Shown here piece after piece: positions 7,315-15,497 of a stretch of DNA of 18,406 bases (positions within the stretch are counted from its first letter, which is position 1; each line of letters begins with the position of its first letter). The DNA is taken from the NCBI GenBank assembly GCA_945865355.1, contig CAMBDN010000018.1, positions 1 through 18,406 on the forward strand, in the 5' to 3' direction. The stretch is from Legionella genomosp. 1 (GTDB lineage Bacteria > Pseudomonadota > Gammaproteobacteria > Legionellales > Legionellaceae). Position numbers and translations under genes: made by a program. The notes beneath the pieces are model-generated. The model made no database searches. It saw only the letters and a list, made by a program, of their open reading frames with translations, and was not told the origin of the DNA.

Positions 7315-7317
7315 ATT

Positions 7318-8220
7318 TTACAGATTCGCTAACAACGCATTAGCGACCTTAGATTGATTCTTGCGACCCAGTGCCTTACAAATCATATCTCCAGCGGACA
7401 CTATCTGATAAATATCAACGCCTGTCTGGATACCTAGGCCATGCAATAGATAAAGTATGTCTTCTGTAGCAACATTACCGCTGGCGCCCCTTGCATACGG
7501 GCAACCACCTAACCCGGCTACTGAGCTGTCAAAACGGGTGATACCTCGTTCTAGTGCAGCACAGGTATTAGCAATAGCTTGTCCATAGGTATCATGAAAA
7601 TGCATGGCTACTCTTGATAATGGTAGGAGTGAGCGGATGGCCTCAACCAATTCTTTCGTTTGCTTGGCGGTCCCAACGCCTATCGTATCCCCTAAACTTA
7701 TTTCGTCTACGCCCAGTGCAATGAGCTGTTCTGCAACATTGACCACTTGCGACGGTAAAATTTGCCCCTCATAAGGGCAACCTAACACGCATGAAATGTA
7801 GGCGCGGACGTGAACTTGGTTGATTTTTGCAAGCGCCATCACGGGTTCCATGCGCGCGATACTTTCTGCAATGGTGCAATTGATATTGTGTTGGTTAAAC
7901 AACTCGCTAGCTGCAGTAAATAACGCAATGTTTTTGGCACCAACACCCAAGGCTTTTTGCATACCACGTTCATTTGGAATGAGTGCTGAAAAATGTACGC
8001 CAGCTGGTTTATTAATAGCGCGAAAAACGTCTTCATTGTCGGCGAGTTGTGGTATGGATTTCGCTGAAACAAAGCTCGTGGCTTCAATATTTTTTAGTCC
8101 ACTTTGACTTAATAGATTAATCAATTCCACTTTGGTTGATGTGGCGACAAACGTTGGCTCATTTTGTAAACCATCGCGCGGTCCAACTTCGATAATTGTT
8201 ACTTGCGGTGGATAGTCCAT
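7318..8220 (-). CDS. liuE: Hydroxymethylglutaryl-CoA lyase
   Basis: Cleaves HMG-CoA to acetyl-CoA and acetoacetate, the last step of leucine degradation. The 300-residue TIM-barrel protein shows the substrate-binding start VGPRDGLQNE (12-21), the metal-binding MHFHDTYGQ segment and the active-site signature GLGGCPYARGASGN (236-249) with the catalytic Cys at 240. This length is normal for bacterial enzymes without a targeting peptide. I chose the ATG at 8220, giving MDYPPQVTIIEVGPRDG. The frame is open to a TTG at 8253 inside the upstream gene, but the family begins close to the VEVGPRDG segment. Only 7 bases separate it from the liuD stop, and the ribosome binding site is weak, so coupling to liuD is likely. 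It is the last operon gene. Confidence 0.94.
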   Translation of the reverse strand: MDYPPQVTIIEVGPRDGLQNEPTFVATSTKVELINLLSQSGLKNIEATSFVSAKSIPQLADNEDVFRAINKPAGVHFSALIPNERGMQKALGVGAKNIALFTAASELFNQHNINCTIAESIARMEPVMALAKINQVHVRAYISCVLGCPYEGQILPSQVVNVAEQLIALGVDEISLGDTIGVGTAKQTKELVEAIRSLLPLSRVAMHFHDTYGQAIANTCAALERGITRFDSSVAGLGGCPYARGASGNVATEDILYLLHGLGIQTGVDIYQIVSAGDMICKALGRKNQSKVANALLANL

Positions 8221-8227
8221 GGCTGTC

Positions 8228-10189
8228 TTAAGTCCCTGTCTCGTTGATAGCAACTAATTCGGCACCTTCGTTGACTTGAGCACCTATCTCATAAAAAATA
8301 TCCACTAACAGGCCATCTTTTGGTGCATGAATCGTGTGCTCCATTTTCATTGCTTCCAGGACAATGAGTTTATCGCCGGCTTTAATTTTATCACCTTTGT
8401 TTTTTAAAATCGCAACCACTGTTGCTGGCATCGGTGCTGTCAGTTGATTTTCTGGACGCTGTTGGCCTGATACATGTTGCCAATCAAATCGAACCACAGT
8501 GATAGGACCCAACGCGGTATAAAATAGCAGTTGATCGTCACGGTTTTCTACCCAGGCGTGCCAATTTTGTATGCCGTCATCAATATATAATTGCTGGTTA
8601 GCCTGTTTTATTTTTAATGTGATGGTTTCATGCTCAAGGGTTAGTTTCAACTCACAAGGACCGATAGGGTTCACGGTAACATCATATTGCTTGTCGTTGA
8701 TTAAGTAGCTCGACGTCCAATGGCTATGCAGGTGCATTTGCCAGGCAAAGGTGTCGATGTGCAGGTGATCCTGCTGGGATGCGGTTATGTTTAAATAGTC
8801 GTAGCTTGCCGCCATGAGTATCGCTAACCGCTGGTCAGGCATTGGTATCACGATGTTGTGTTTGGTTAAAAAACTGGTATTTAATTCTGTTTTTATAAAG
8901 CTTGGGTGTTTAATAATGGCTTGTAGAAATGAAAGATTGGTTTTTACTCCCCCAATATGGTAGTGCTTTAGAGCGCTCTGTAAGCGGTGAAGTGCTTGTT
9001 CGCGGCTGTCTCCATAAGCAATTAGCTTTGCTATCATTGGATCGTAATACATGGTTATTTGTGAATTTAGGGCTACGCCGTTATCGAGTCGTATGCCTTC
9101 ACCCGTTGGTTCACTTAAAAAATGTAATTGTCCCATTGAGGGGATAAAGCCGTGACTAGGATCCTCGGCATAAATCCTGCATTCAATCGCATGACCATGC
9201 GCTTGAATTTGTTCTTGCAAGAGCGGCAAGGGCTCATTGGCAGCAATACGTAATTGCCACTCTACTAAATCAAGTCCCGTGATCATTTCAGTCACCGGAT
9301 GCTCTACTTGTAGGCGTGTATTCATTTCCATGAAATAAAAATGGTGGTCACTATCCACTAAAAATTCCACGGTACCTGCTCCGCGGTAGTCTATCTTTTG
9401 TGCAACGGCAATGGCTGCTTCAGCCAAGCCTAGTCGCATTGCTTTTGAAAGATTGGGTGCTGGGGCTTCTTCAATAATTTTTTGGTGACGGCGCTGAATG
9501 GAGCAATCTCGTTCAAAGAGATGCACTACATTTCCATGGTTGTCTGCCATGATTTGAATTTCAATGTGACGAGGGTTTTGAATTAATTTTTCAATGAGCA
9601 TTGTATCATCTGCGAAGCATGCGAGTGCCTCACGACGGGCGCCGGCTAAATCTTTCTGAAAATCAGCCTCATCGAATACGGATCGCATTCCTTTTCCACC
9701 GCCACCACTGGCGGCTTTCAGTAAGACGGGGAAGCCGATTTTCTTTGCTGCGTTGAGCAGTTTTTCGTCCGATTGTTCCTTGCCATGATAACCAGGGGTC
9801 AGGGGTACCGTCGTATTTTCTAGTAATTGTTTTGCTACTTGTTTAGAAGCCATTGCCTCCATTGCGGCCACCGTAGGGCCAATAAAGACGATGTTGTGTT
9901 TGACACAAGCGCGAGCAAAGTGCGGATTTTCAGATAAAAATCCATAGCCAGGGTGAATCGCTTCTGCACCTGAGGCTTTAGCTGCCGCAATAATAGCATC
10001 AATATTAAGATAGCTATCACTGGCCGCAGGTGGGCCAATGCAAAACGCACTATCTGCTAGGGACACATGTAAAGAATCTCTATCAGCGGTGGAGTAGATA
10101 GCTACCGTTTCAATACCCATCCGGTGCGCCGTTTTGATGATGCGACAGGCAATTTCACCACGATTGGCTATAAGAATTTTATTAAACAT
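8228..10189 (-). CDS. liuD: Methylcrotonyl-CoA carboxylase alpha (biotin) subunit
   Basis: Carboxylates its own biotin with bicarbonate and ATP and hands the carboxyl group to LiuB for 3-methylcrotonyl-CoA. Domains in order: biotin carboxylase N-terminal (FNKILIANRGEIACRII, 2-18), ATP-grasp with the glycine loop SGGGGKGM (161-168) and the EMNTRLQVEHPVTE motif, biotin carboxylase C-terminal, a less conserved linker, and a biotinyl domain with EAMKMEH. The biotinylated Lys is residue 615 of 653. Length and layout match MCC alpha subunits. Acetyl-, propionyl- and geranyl-CoA carboxylase alpha subunits share this plan; the assignment to methylcrotonyl-CoA rests on the neighbours. Its ATG shares one base with the liuC stop (TAATG). 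Confidence 0.93.
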   Translation of the reverse strand: MFNKILIANRGEIACRIIKTAHRMGIETVAIYSTADRDSLHVSLADSAFCIGPPAASDSYLNIDAIIAAAKASGAEAIHPGYGFLSENPHFARACVKHNIVFIGPTVAAMEAMASKQVAKQLLENTTVPLTPGYHGKEQSDEKLLNAAKKIGFPVLLKAASGGGGKGMRSVFDEADFQKDLAGARREALACFADDTMLIEKLIQNPRHIEIQIMADNHGNVVHLFERDCSIQRRHQKIIEEAPAPNLSKAMRLGLAEAAIAVAQKIDYRGAGTVEFLVDSDHHFYFMEMNTRLQVEHPVTEMITGLDLVEWQLRIAANEPLPLLQEQIQAHGHAIECRIYAEDPSHGFIPSMGQLHFLSEPTGEGIRLDNGVALNSQITMYYDPMIAKLIAYGDSREQALHRLQSALKHYHIGGVKTNLSFLQAIIKHPSFIKTELNTSFLTKHNIVIPMPDQRLAILMAASYDYLNITASQQDHLHIDTFAWQMHLHSHWTSSYLINDKQYDVTVNPIGPCELKLTLEHETITLKIKQANQQLYIDDGIQNWHAWVENRDDQLLFYTALGPITVVRFDWQHVSGQQRPENQLTAPMPATVVAILKNKGDKIKAGDKLIVLEAMKMEHTIHAPKDGLLVDIFYEIGAQVNEGAELVAINETGT

Positions 10190-10968
10190 TATTTTGTGCC
10201 TACTTGTGGTTTTTTATTCAGAAATGCCTTTAATCCGCGTTGTCCTTCAGCCGATACGCGTTGCTTGGCAATTAATGTAGCCGTTAAATGCTGTAATTCA
10301 CTATTAATTGGCAAGGGGGCTACTTGGCGGACCAAGGATTTAGCAGCATGCACGGCTTGCGGTGCCCATTGTGCTATTTGATTTGCGAAACCAAGCGTGA
10401 AGGGTAAAAGCGCTTCATCAGGCACACAATGTTGTACCAGTTGCAATTCCATTGCGCGTTTGGCATCAAAAATTTCGGCACTCATAAATAATCCAGCAGC
10501 GGCACGTTCACCGATCGCTTTGATAACATAAGGACTGATGACGGCAGGGATTAAACCGAGCTTGACCTCGGAAAAACAAAAGCTAGCAGAGTGACCCGCT
10601 ATCGCAAAATCACACGCGGCAACCAATCCGGCACCTCCTCCCATCGCGGCTCCCTGTACCATTGCAAGGGTTGGTATTTTACTTTGATACAGGGTATACA
10701 TGAGTTTAGCTAAGATTTTGGCATCGGCTAAATTTTCATCTTCGCTAAATTGTGCCATGCGTTGCATCCAAGCAATGTCAGCGCCCGCTGAAAAATGCCG
10801 ACCATTGGCTTTCAGCACGATCACCCGTACTTGCGGATTATCGTCTGCATTGTCCAGTATCACTTGTAAATCGGCCAAAAGAGTGTCGTCGAAGGCATTG
10901 CTTTTGGAGATACGATTCAAGGTGATCAGTAACACATGCCCTTGTAGCTCAGTTAATACATCGCTCAT
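10189..10968 (-). CDS. liuC: Methylglutaconyl-CoA hydratase (crotonase family)
   Basis: Hydrates 3-methylglutaconyl-CoA to HMG-CoA between the carboxylase and lyase steps. It is a 259-residue crotonase fold. The oxyanion-hole segments are HFSAGADIAWM and GAAMGGGAGLVAACDFAIA. The segment FSEVKLGLIPAVISPYVIKAIG is typical of LiuC/AUH-type hydratases. The C-terminal KQRVSAEGQRGLKAFLNKK pattern is a common crotonase ending. It lies 23 bases after liuB with a GGTAGG-like ribosome binding site before the ATG at 10968, and overlaps liuD by one base. Specificity among crotonases is inferred partly from its place between the MCC genes. Confidence 0.9.
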   Translation of the reverse strand: MSDVLTELQGHVLLITLNRISKSNAFDDTLLADLQVILDNADDNPQVRVIVLKANGRHFSAGADIAWMQRMAQFSEDENLADAKILAKLMYTLYQSKIPTLAMVQGAAMGGGAGLVAACDFAIAGHSASFCFSEVKLGLIPAVISPYVIKAIGERAAAGLFMSAEIFDAKRAMELQLVQHCVPDEALLPFTLGFANQIAQWAPQAVHAAKSLVRQVAPLPINSELQHLTATLIAKQRVSAEGQRGLKAFLNKKPQVGTK

Positions 10969-10991
10969 GTTGTCTACCTACCCGTTAGCTC

Positions 10992-12599
10992 TTACATCCG
11001 GAACACACCATAGCGCGTCGATGGTATCGGTGCGTTTAATGCAGCAGATAAACTCAATCCCAATATTTTCCGCGTATCAGCGGGGGCTATCACGCCGTCA
11101 TCCCACAAACGCGCACTTGCATAATAGGGATTCCCTTGTGCTTCGTATTGCTCACGCAAAGTGGTTTTAAATTGTTCCTCTTCGTTTGAGGACCACACTG
11201 TGCCTTGCTTTGCGTGTTTGTCATGGGTTACCTGTGCTAGCACATTGGCGGCTTGCTCACCGCCCATCACCGAGATGCGTGCATTGGGCCAAGACCATAA
11301 AAAACGTGGTGCATAGGCGCGGCCACACATTGCGTAGTTGCCAGCGCCAAAACTGCCGCCAACAATCACGGTAAATTTAGGTACTTCTGCATTGGCTACG
11401 GCAGTAACCATTTTTGCTCCGTGTTTGGCAATGCCTGCCGCTTCATATTTGCTGCCCACCATAAAACCTGTAATATTTTGTAGAAAGACCAAGGGAATTT
11501 TGCGTTGGGTGCATAGTTCAATGAAATGGGTGCCTTTTAAGGCGCTTTCTCCAAATAAAATGCCATTATTTGCAATAATGCCGATGGGGTAGCCATATAA
11601 ATGGGCAAATCCACACACCAATGTTGTCCCAAAAAGGGCTTTGAACTCGTCAAATTCAGAGCCATCTACAATGCGCGCAATAATTTCTCTAATTTCAAAG
11701 GGTTGACGGACATCGGTGGGGATAATCCCATTCAATTCATTGACATCATAAGCGGGTTCGCGGCTTGCAATTCGGCTGCGTACTTCGGGCTTACTGCGGT
11801 TTAAATTTCGAATGGACGCTCTCGCTAAATGGAGAGCATGCTCATCGCTTTCTGCATAATAATCAGCGACACCCGATTGACGGCAATGCACATCAGCACC
11901 GCCCAATTCTTCGGCACTAATGACTTCACCCGTTGCCGCTTTTACCAAGGGCGGCCCACCTAAGAAAATAGTGGCTTGATGACGCACCATGATCGATTCA
12001 TCAGCCATTGCAGGAACGTAAGCGCCGCCAGCAGTGCAAGAGCCCATGACCACAGCAATTTGTGGGATATTCCGTGCAGATAACCTCGCTTGGTTATAAA
12101 AAATGCGCCCGAAATGGTCCCGATCGGGGAAAACCTCGTCTTGCAACGGTAAAAAGGCGCCACCTGAATCAACCAAATAAACACAGGGTAGATGGTTTGC
12201 TTCGGCGATTTCCTGTGCGCGTAAATGTTTTTTGACGGTTAGTGGGTAGTATGTTCCACCCTTTACCGTCGCATCGTTGACGATAATGATACATTCTTGT
12301 CCTGAAACAAAGCCTATACCTGTGATTAAACCAGCAGCGGCAACATGATCATCATACATTTGGTACGCAGCAAGCTGTGATAACTCTAGAAATGGACTGC
12401 CAGGATCGATTAGCCGTTGTAAGCGTTCACGTGGTAATAGTTTCCCATGTTGCAGATGCCTTGCTCGTGCCTTTTCATCACCACCTAAGGCAATTTTTCC
12501 GACGATGTGCTCAAGCTGGCTGACCAACTCAAACATGGCGTTTTGGTTCGCTTTGAATTCGGAACTGGCTGTATTAAGTTGGCTAATCATTTGGGTCAT
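10992..12599 (-). CDS. liuB: Methylcrotonyl-CoA carboxylase beta (carboxyltransferase) subunit
   Basis: Transfers the carboxyl group from biotin on LiuD to 3-methylcrotonyl-CoA, forming 3-methylglutaconyl-CoA. The 535-residue protein has both carboxyltransferase half-domains: the acyl-CoA side with HGKLLPRERLQRLIDPGSPFLEL (about 51-73) and VDSGGAFLPLQDEVFPD, and the carboxybiotin side with FLQNITGFMVG, GGSFGAGNYAMCGRAY and RISVMGGEQAA. The LPLQDEVFPDRDHFGRIFYNQA segment is characteristic of MCC beta rather than propionyl-CoA carboxylase. The start at 12599 has an AGGA site six bases upstream. The preceding gene encodes a small membrane protein, an unusual partner inside this operon. Confidence 0.94.
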   Translation of the reverse strand: MTQMISQLNTASSEFKANQNAMFELVSQLEHIVGKIALGGDEKARARHLQHGKLLPRERLQRLIDPGSPFLELSQLAAYQMYDDHVAAAGLITGIGFVSGQECIIIVNDATVKGGTYYPLTVKKHLRAQEIAEANHLPCVYLVDSGGAFLPLQDEVFPDRDHFGRIFYNQARLSARNIPQIAVVMGSCTAGGAYVPAMADESIMVRHQATIFLGGPPLVKAATGEVISAEELGGADVHCRQSGVADYYAESDEHALHLARASIRNLNRSKPEVRSRIASREPAYDVNELNGIIPTDVRQPFEIREIIARIVDGSEFDEFKALFGTTLVCGFAHLYGYPIGIIANNGILFGESALKGTHFIELCTQRKIPLVFLQNITGFMVGSKYEAAGIAKHGAKMVTAVANAEVPKFTVIVGGSFGAGNYAMCGRAYAPRFLWSWPNARISVMGGEQAANVLAQVTHDKHAKQGTVWSSNEEEQFKTTLREQYEAQGNPYYASARLWDDGVIAPADTRKILGLSLSAALNAPIPSTRYGVFRM

Positions 12600-12608
12600 C
12601 GCTTGTCC

Positions 12609-12932
12609 TTAGCGGATAAGTACTTTACTGAGCACGAGAACAAGCCACAAAAACCAAGTGACCTCAAGAAAATAGGTCATGTGCTTTCCCTTAATCGCCC
12701 GGTAAATGAGTGCAGGGATAGCTGCAATCACAACCGGTAACAGCACTAGAGAAATGACTTTTCGAATCATTATTCCTGTCTCACTATTACTGAATACAGG
12801 TGCCATTTTTAAGTTGATATAGGTATAAAACATATCAATATAAACGATCATCAAATGGACATATTGTGAAAAAATAACCACAGTAATACTTAAGAACAGA
12901 TAAATGAGTGTTTGTCTTAATGGTTGTTTCAT
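12609..12932 (-). CDS. Small three-helix membrane protein of unknown function
   Basis: A 107-residue protein with no family I recognise. Three hydrophobic stretches look like membrane helices: about 8-32 (TLIYLFLSITVVIFSQYVHL and following residues), about 57-78 (VISLVLLPVVIAAIPALIY) and about 87-105 (FLEVTWFLWLVLVLSKVL). Short basic segments RKV, RAIKGKH and KVLIR lie between or at the ends. It is probably real: its ATG shares one base with the thiolase stop (TAATG), its stop is nine bases before liuB, and it leaves no gap in the operon. A transport, quinone-linked or purely structural role cannot be chosen from sequence. Confidence 0.75.
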   Translation of the reverse strand: MKQPLRQTLIYLFLSITVVIFSQYVHLMIVYIDMFYTYINLKMAPVFSNSETGIMIRKVISLVLLPVVIAAIPALIYRAIKGKHMTYFLEVTWFLWLVLVLSKVLIR

Positions 12933-14116
12933 TACAATACCTCAATCGCAATTGCAGTGGCCTCACCACCACCAATACATAGCGCGGCCACACCTCGTCT
13001 TTTTTGGAGTTGTTTCAGCGAATGGATCAATGTCACAATAATACGGGCTCCTGATGCACCGATGGGATGTCCTAGCGCACAGGCACCGCCGTGGATATTA
13101 ACTTTTTCTGGGTCCAATTCTAGTTCAGAGATAGCCGCCATCGCAACCACAGCAAATGCCTCATTTATTTCATAAAGGTCTACGTCAGCTGGCTGCCAAT
13201 TGGCTTTATTTAATACCTTACGAATCGCCTCAACCGGGGCTGTGGTAAACCATTGTGGTTCTTGAGCATGGCTTGCATGAGCGATGATTTTAGCGAGTGG
13301 TCGCAATCCACGTTTTTCGGCATTTTCGGCGGTCATTAAAATAAGACTTGCTGCGCCATCAGAAATAGAGCTTGAGTTAGCTGCAGTGACTGTTCCATCG
13401 GCTTGAAACGCAGGTCGTAATTGAGGAATTTTAGCTAACTTTGCGGCATCAGGGCCTTCGTCTTGCGTAACCGTTGTATCTCCCTTTTTGCCAGTAATGG
13501 TGACTGTCGCAATTTCGTCGGCAAATGCGCCACTTTGTTGTGCTTGCAGCGCACGGTTGGTTGAGCGGATGGCGAAGGCATCTTGTTGTTCACGACTAAA
13601 ATGAAATTGTTTTGCAGTGGCTTCAGCGAAAACGCCCATCAATTTGCCCCGGTCATAGGCGTCTTCAAGACCATCGAGAAACATGTGATCTTTTAATTCA
13701 CCATGCCCTAAACGATAACCCGTTCGAGCTTTACTCAATAAATAAGGCGCATTACTCATACTTTCCATACCACTAGCAAGAACGATATCAACTGAGCCGG
13801 CTTTAATCGCATCGTGTGCAAGCATGGTGGCTTTCATACCGGAGCCACACATTTTATTAAGGGTGCTGGCAGGTGTTGCGTTGGGGATGCCTGCAATGAT
13901 CGCGGCTTGTCTTGCTGGCGCTTGTCCAATTCCGGCTTGTAAGACACACCCGCTAATCACTTCATCAATGTCATTGGGTGAAATGCCTGCTTGTTCAATA
14001 GCAGCGCGGTGGGCAATAGCGCCTAACTCAGGGGCTGAGAGTGTCGATAAACTGCCCAGCATGGCACCCATCGGTGTTCTTTTTGCAGCAACGATTACGA
14101 TCCCATCATTTTTCAT
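12932..14116 (-). CDS. atoB: Acetyl-CoA acetyltransferase (thiolase)
   Basis: Interconverts acetoacetyl-CoA plus CoA and two acetyl-CoA. The 394-residue length is typical of degradative/biosynthetic thiolases. The nucleophile is Cys90 in NKMCGSGMKA. The C-terminal catalytic pair is His350 in GGACALGHPIGASGAR and Cys380 in ALCIGGGEATA. The NEAF motif (YEINEAFAVVAM) is also present. In this operon it would complete leucine breakdown once acetoacetate is activated to its CoA ester. It could equally feed acetoacetyl-CoA to polyhydroxybutyrate synthesis. The start codon overlaps the liuA stop by one base (TAATG), as does its own stop with the next gene. Confidence 0.92.
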   Translation of the reverse strand: MKNDGIVIVAAKRTPMGAMLGSLSTLSAPELGAIAHRAAIEQAGISPNDIDEVISGCVLQAGIGQAPARQAAIIAGIPNATPASTLNKMCGSGMKATMLAHDAIKAGSVDIVLASGMESMSNAPYLLSKARTGYRLGHGELKDHMFLDGLEDAYDRGKLMGVFAEATAKQFHFSREQQDAFAIRSTNRALQAQQSGAFADEIATVTITGKKGDTTVTQDEGPDAAKLAKIPQLRPAFQADGTVTAANSSSISDGAASLILMTAENAEKRGLRPLAKIIAHASHAQEPQWFTTAPVEAIRKVLNKANWQPADVDLYEINEAFAVVAMAAISELELDPEKVNIHGGACALGHPIGASGARIIVTLIHSLKQLQKRRGVAALCIGGGEATAIAIEVL

Positions 14117-15276
14117 TATAATTTTTCCTTAAAAAGCTCGCGACCAATCAGCATCCGCCGGATTTCGGAGGTGCCTGCACCAATTTCATAGAGTTTTGCA
14201 TCACGCAGTAAGCGTCCTGCTGGGTATTCATTAATGTATCCATTCCCACCTAAAGTTTGAATCGTTTGTAATGCCATTTGTGTTGCTTTTTCTGCTGTAT
14301 ATAAGATGACACTAGCGGCATCTTTGCGGCTGACTTGATGACTGTCGCATGCTTTTGCAACAGCATAAAGATAGGAACGAGCGGCATTTAATTCGGTGTA
14401 CATATCCGCTACTTTTCCTTGAATGAACTGAAATTCACCAATGGCTTGATTAAATTGTTTACGTTCATGGATGTAAGGGAGCACAATATCTAGACAGGAT
14501 TGCATGATCCCTACTGGGCCTGCAGCAAGAATAGTCCGTTCATAATCAAGCCCGCTCATTAAAACCTTCACGCCTTGATTGATGTCCCCTAATACGTTTT
14601 CCATGGGGACTTCACACTGTTCGAAGACAAGTTCACATGTATTTGAACCACGCATCCCCAATTTATCTAATTTTTGTGCTGTACGAAAGCCGTTAAATCC
14701 TTTCTCAATGATAAACGCAGTGATACCTTTACTGGCTGCGAGCTTATCTGTTTTGGCATAGACCACTAACGTATCTGCCTCTGGTCCATTGGTAATCCAC
14801 ATTTTGGTGCCATTTAAAACAAAGTGGTCACCGTGTCTTTGGGCCTGTAATTGCATACTGACGACATCAGAGCCTGAGTTTGATTCACTCATTGCTAACG
14901 CACCAACGTGATCACCTTGGATTAACTTTGGAAGATAACGTTGTTTTTGTTGTGCGTTCCCATTTAAGAAAATCTGGTTAACACACAGATTTGAATGAGC
15001 ACCGTAACTTAATCCCACTGATGCGGAGGCGCGTGAGATTTCTTCCATTGCTATAGCGTGGGCTAGATAACCCATGCCAGCTCCGCCATATTCTTCACTA
15101 ACCGTGATGCCTAATAATCCCATTGCACCCATTTTTTTCCATAGGTGATGGGGGAAGGCATTATCGATATCGATTTGTGCGGCGATAGGGGCGATTTCGT
15201 GTTGAGCAAAGTGATAAATGCTGTCACGCAATAGGTCGTAAGTTTCCCCCAATTGATGCTGTAAACCATTGTACAT
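14116..15276 (-). CDS. liuA: Isovaleryl-CoA dehydrogenase
   Basis: FAD-dependent acyl-CoA dehydrogenase that oxidises isovaleryl-CoA to 3-methylcrotonyl-CoA and passes electrons through ETF to ubiquinone. Of its 386 residues, the FAD/substrate segments are LAMSESNSGSDVVSM and WITNGPEADTLVVYAKT. The catalytic Glu is residue 246 in SGLDYERTILAAGP, at the helix-G position special to isovaleryl-CoA dehydrogenases; most other acyl-CoA dehydrogenases carry it much later in the chain. The C-terminal LGGNGYINEYPAGRLLRDAKLYEIGAGTSEIRR block is normal. The start at 15276 has an AGGA site eight bases upstream and a well-placed promoter. It is the first gene of the operon. Confidence 0.94.
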   Translation of the reverse strand: MYNGLQHQLGETYDLLRDSIYHFAQHEIAPIAAQIDIDNAFPHHLWKKMGAMGLLGITVSEEYGGAGMGYLAHAIAMEEISRASASVGLSYGAHSNLCVNQIFLNGNAQQKQRYLPKLIQGDHVGALAMSESNSGSDVVSMQLQAQRHGDHFVLNGTKMWITNGPEADTLVVYAKTDKLAASKGITAFIIEKGFNGFRTAQKLDKLGMRGSNTCELVFEQCEVPMENVLGDINQGVKVLMSGLDYERTILAAGPVGIMQSCLDIVLPYIHERKQFNQAIGEFQFIQGKVADMYTELNAARSYLYAVAKACDSHQVSRKDAASVILYTAEKATQMALQTIQTLGGNGYINEYPAGRLLRDAKLYEIGAGTSEIRRMLIGRELFKEKL

Positions 15277-15310
15277 TGATGGCTTCCTGAAACTTTAACA
15301 AATACGCTAG

Positions 15311-15339
15311 ACTATACCCTTCATCACAGAAAATGTGAA
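15311..15339 (-). promoter_or_regulatory. Promoter of the leucine degradation operon
   Basis: Minus-strand TTCACA (15339-15334, 5/6 to -35), a 17-base spacer and TATAGT (15316-15311, 5/6 to -10). The predicted start is near 15304, about 28 bases before the liuA ATG. This is the only strong promoter candidate I see upstream of the operon; the later genes are nearly contiguous. Confidence 0.65.
15324..15338. promoter_or_regulatory. Inverted-repeat operator candidate over the liu promoter
   Basis: TCACA-GAAAA-TGTGA is a perfect 5-bp inverted repeat with a 5-base centre, covering the -35 and half the spacer. A repressor bound here would block RNA polymerase. It is not a CRP site, where the half-sites run in the opposite order. 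No regulator gene is present in the window. Confidence 0.4.
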
Positions 15340-15367
15340 GATAGAAGTCACCTAACTTCCTAGGTAT

Positions 15368-15453
15368 GTCATCCAGAGGAACTTGCGACGCAGGATCTCC
15401 GGCATAAACGCTGAGCAACATTCAGGAGAACTCTGGCTTTGCTCGAGATGTCG
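15368..15453. repeat. Degenerate palindromic extragenic element
   Basis: The left arm (15368-15400) begins GTCATCCAGAGGAA and ends GGATCTCC. The right arm (15425-15453) is an imperfect inverted copy, GGAGAACTCTGGC ending CGAGATGTCG; the outer 14 positions of the arms agree at 10. The GTCATCC...GGATCTCC form resembles the palindromic dispersed repeats found between genes in many bacteria. It lies between the divergent liuA and methyltransferase genes, and on the plus strand could form a long hairpin shortly before the methyltransferase start. Confidence 0.5.
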
Positions 15454-15497
15454 TGGGGAGTTACGAAGTAATGATCAAAATTCAGGAGAATGATGTA

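Noticed and set aside
8221..8253. TTG start for HMG-CoA lyase inside liuD
   Set aside because: Needs a rare start codon; the ATG at 8220 places the VGPRDG motif at its usual distance from the N-terminus.
15324..15338. CRP/cAMP site at the liu promoter
   Set aside because: The half-sites are TCACA then TGTGA with a 5-base centre, the reverse of TGTGA-N6-TCACA.
15224..15421. 65-codon minus-strand frame upstream of liuA
   Set aside because: It covers the liu promoter, the palindromic element and the first codons of liuA, and shows no protein-like pattern.
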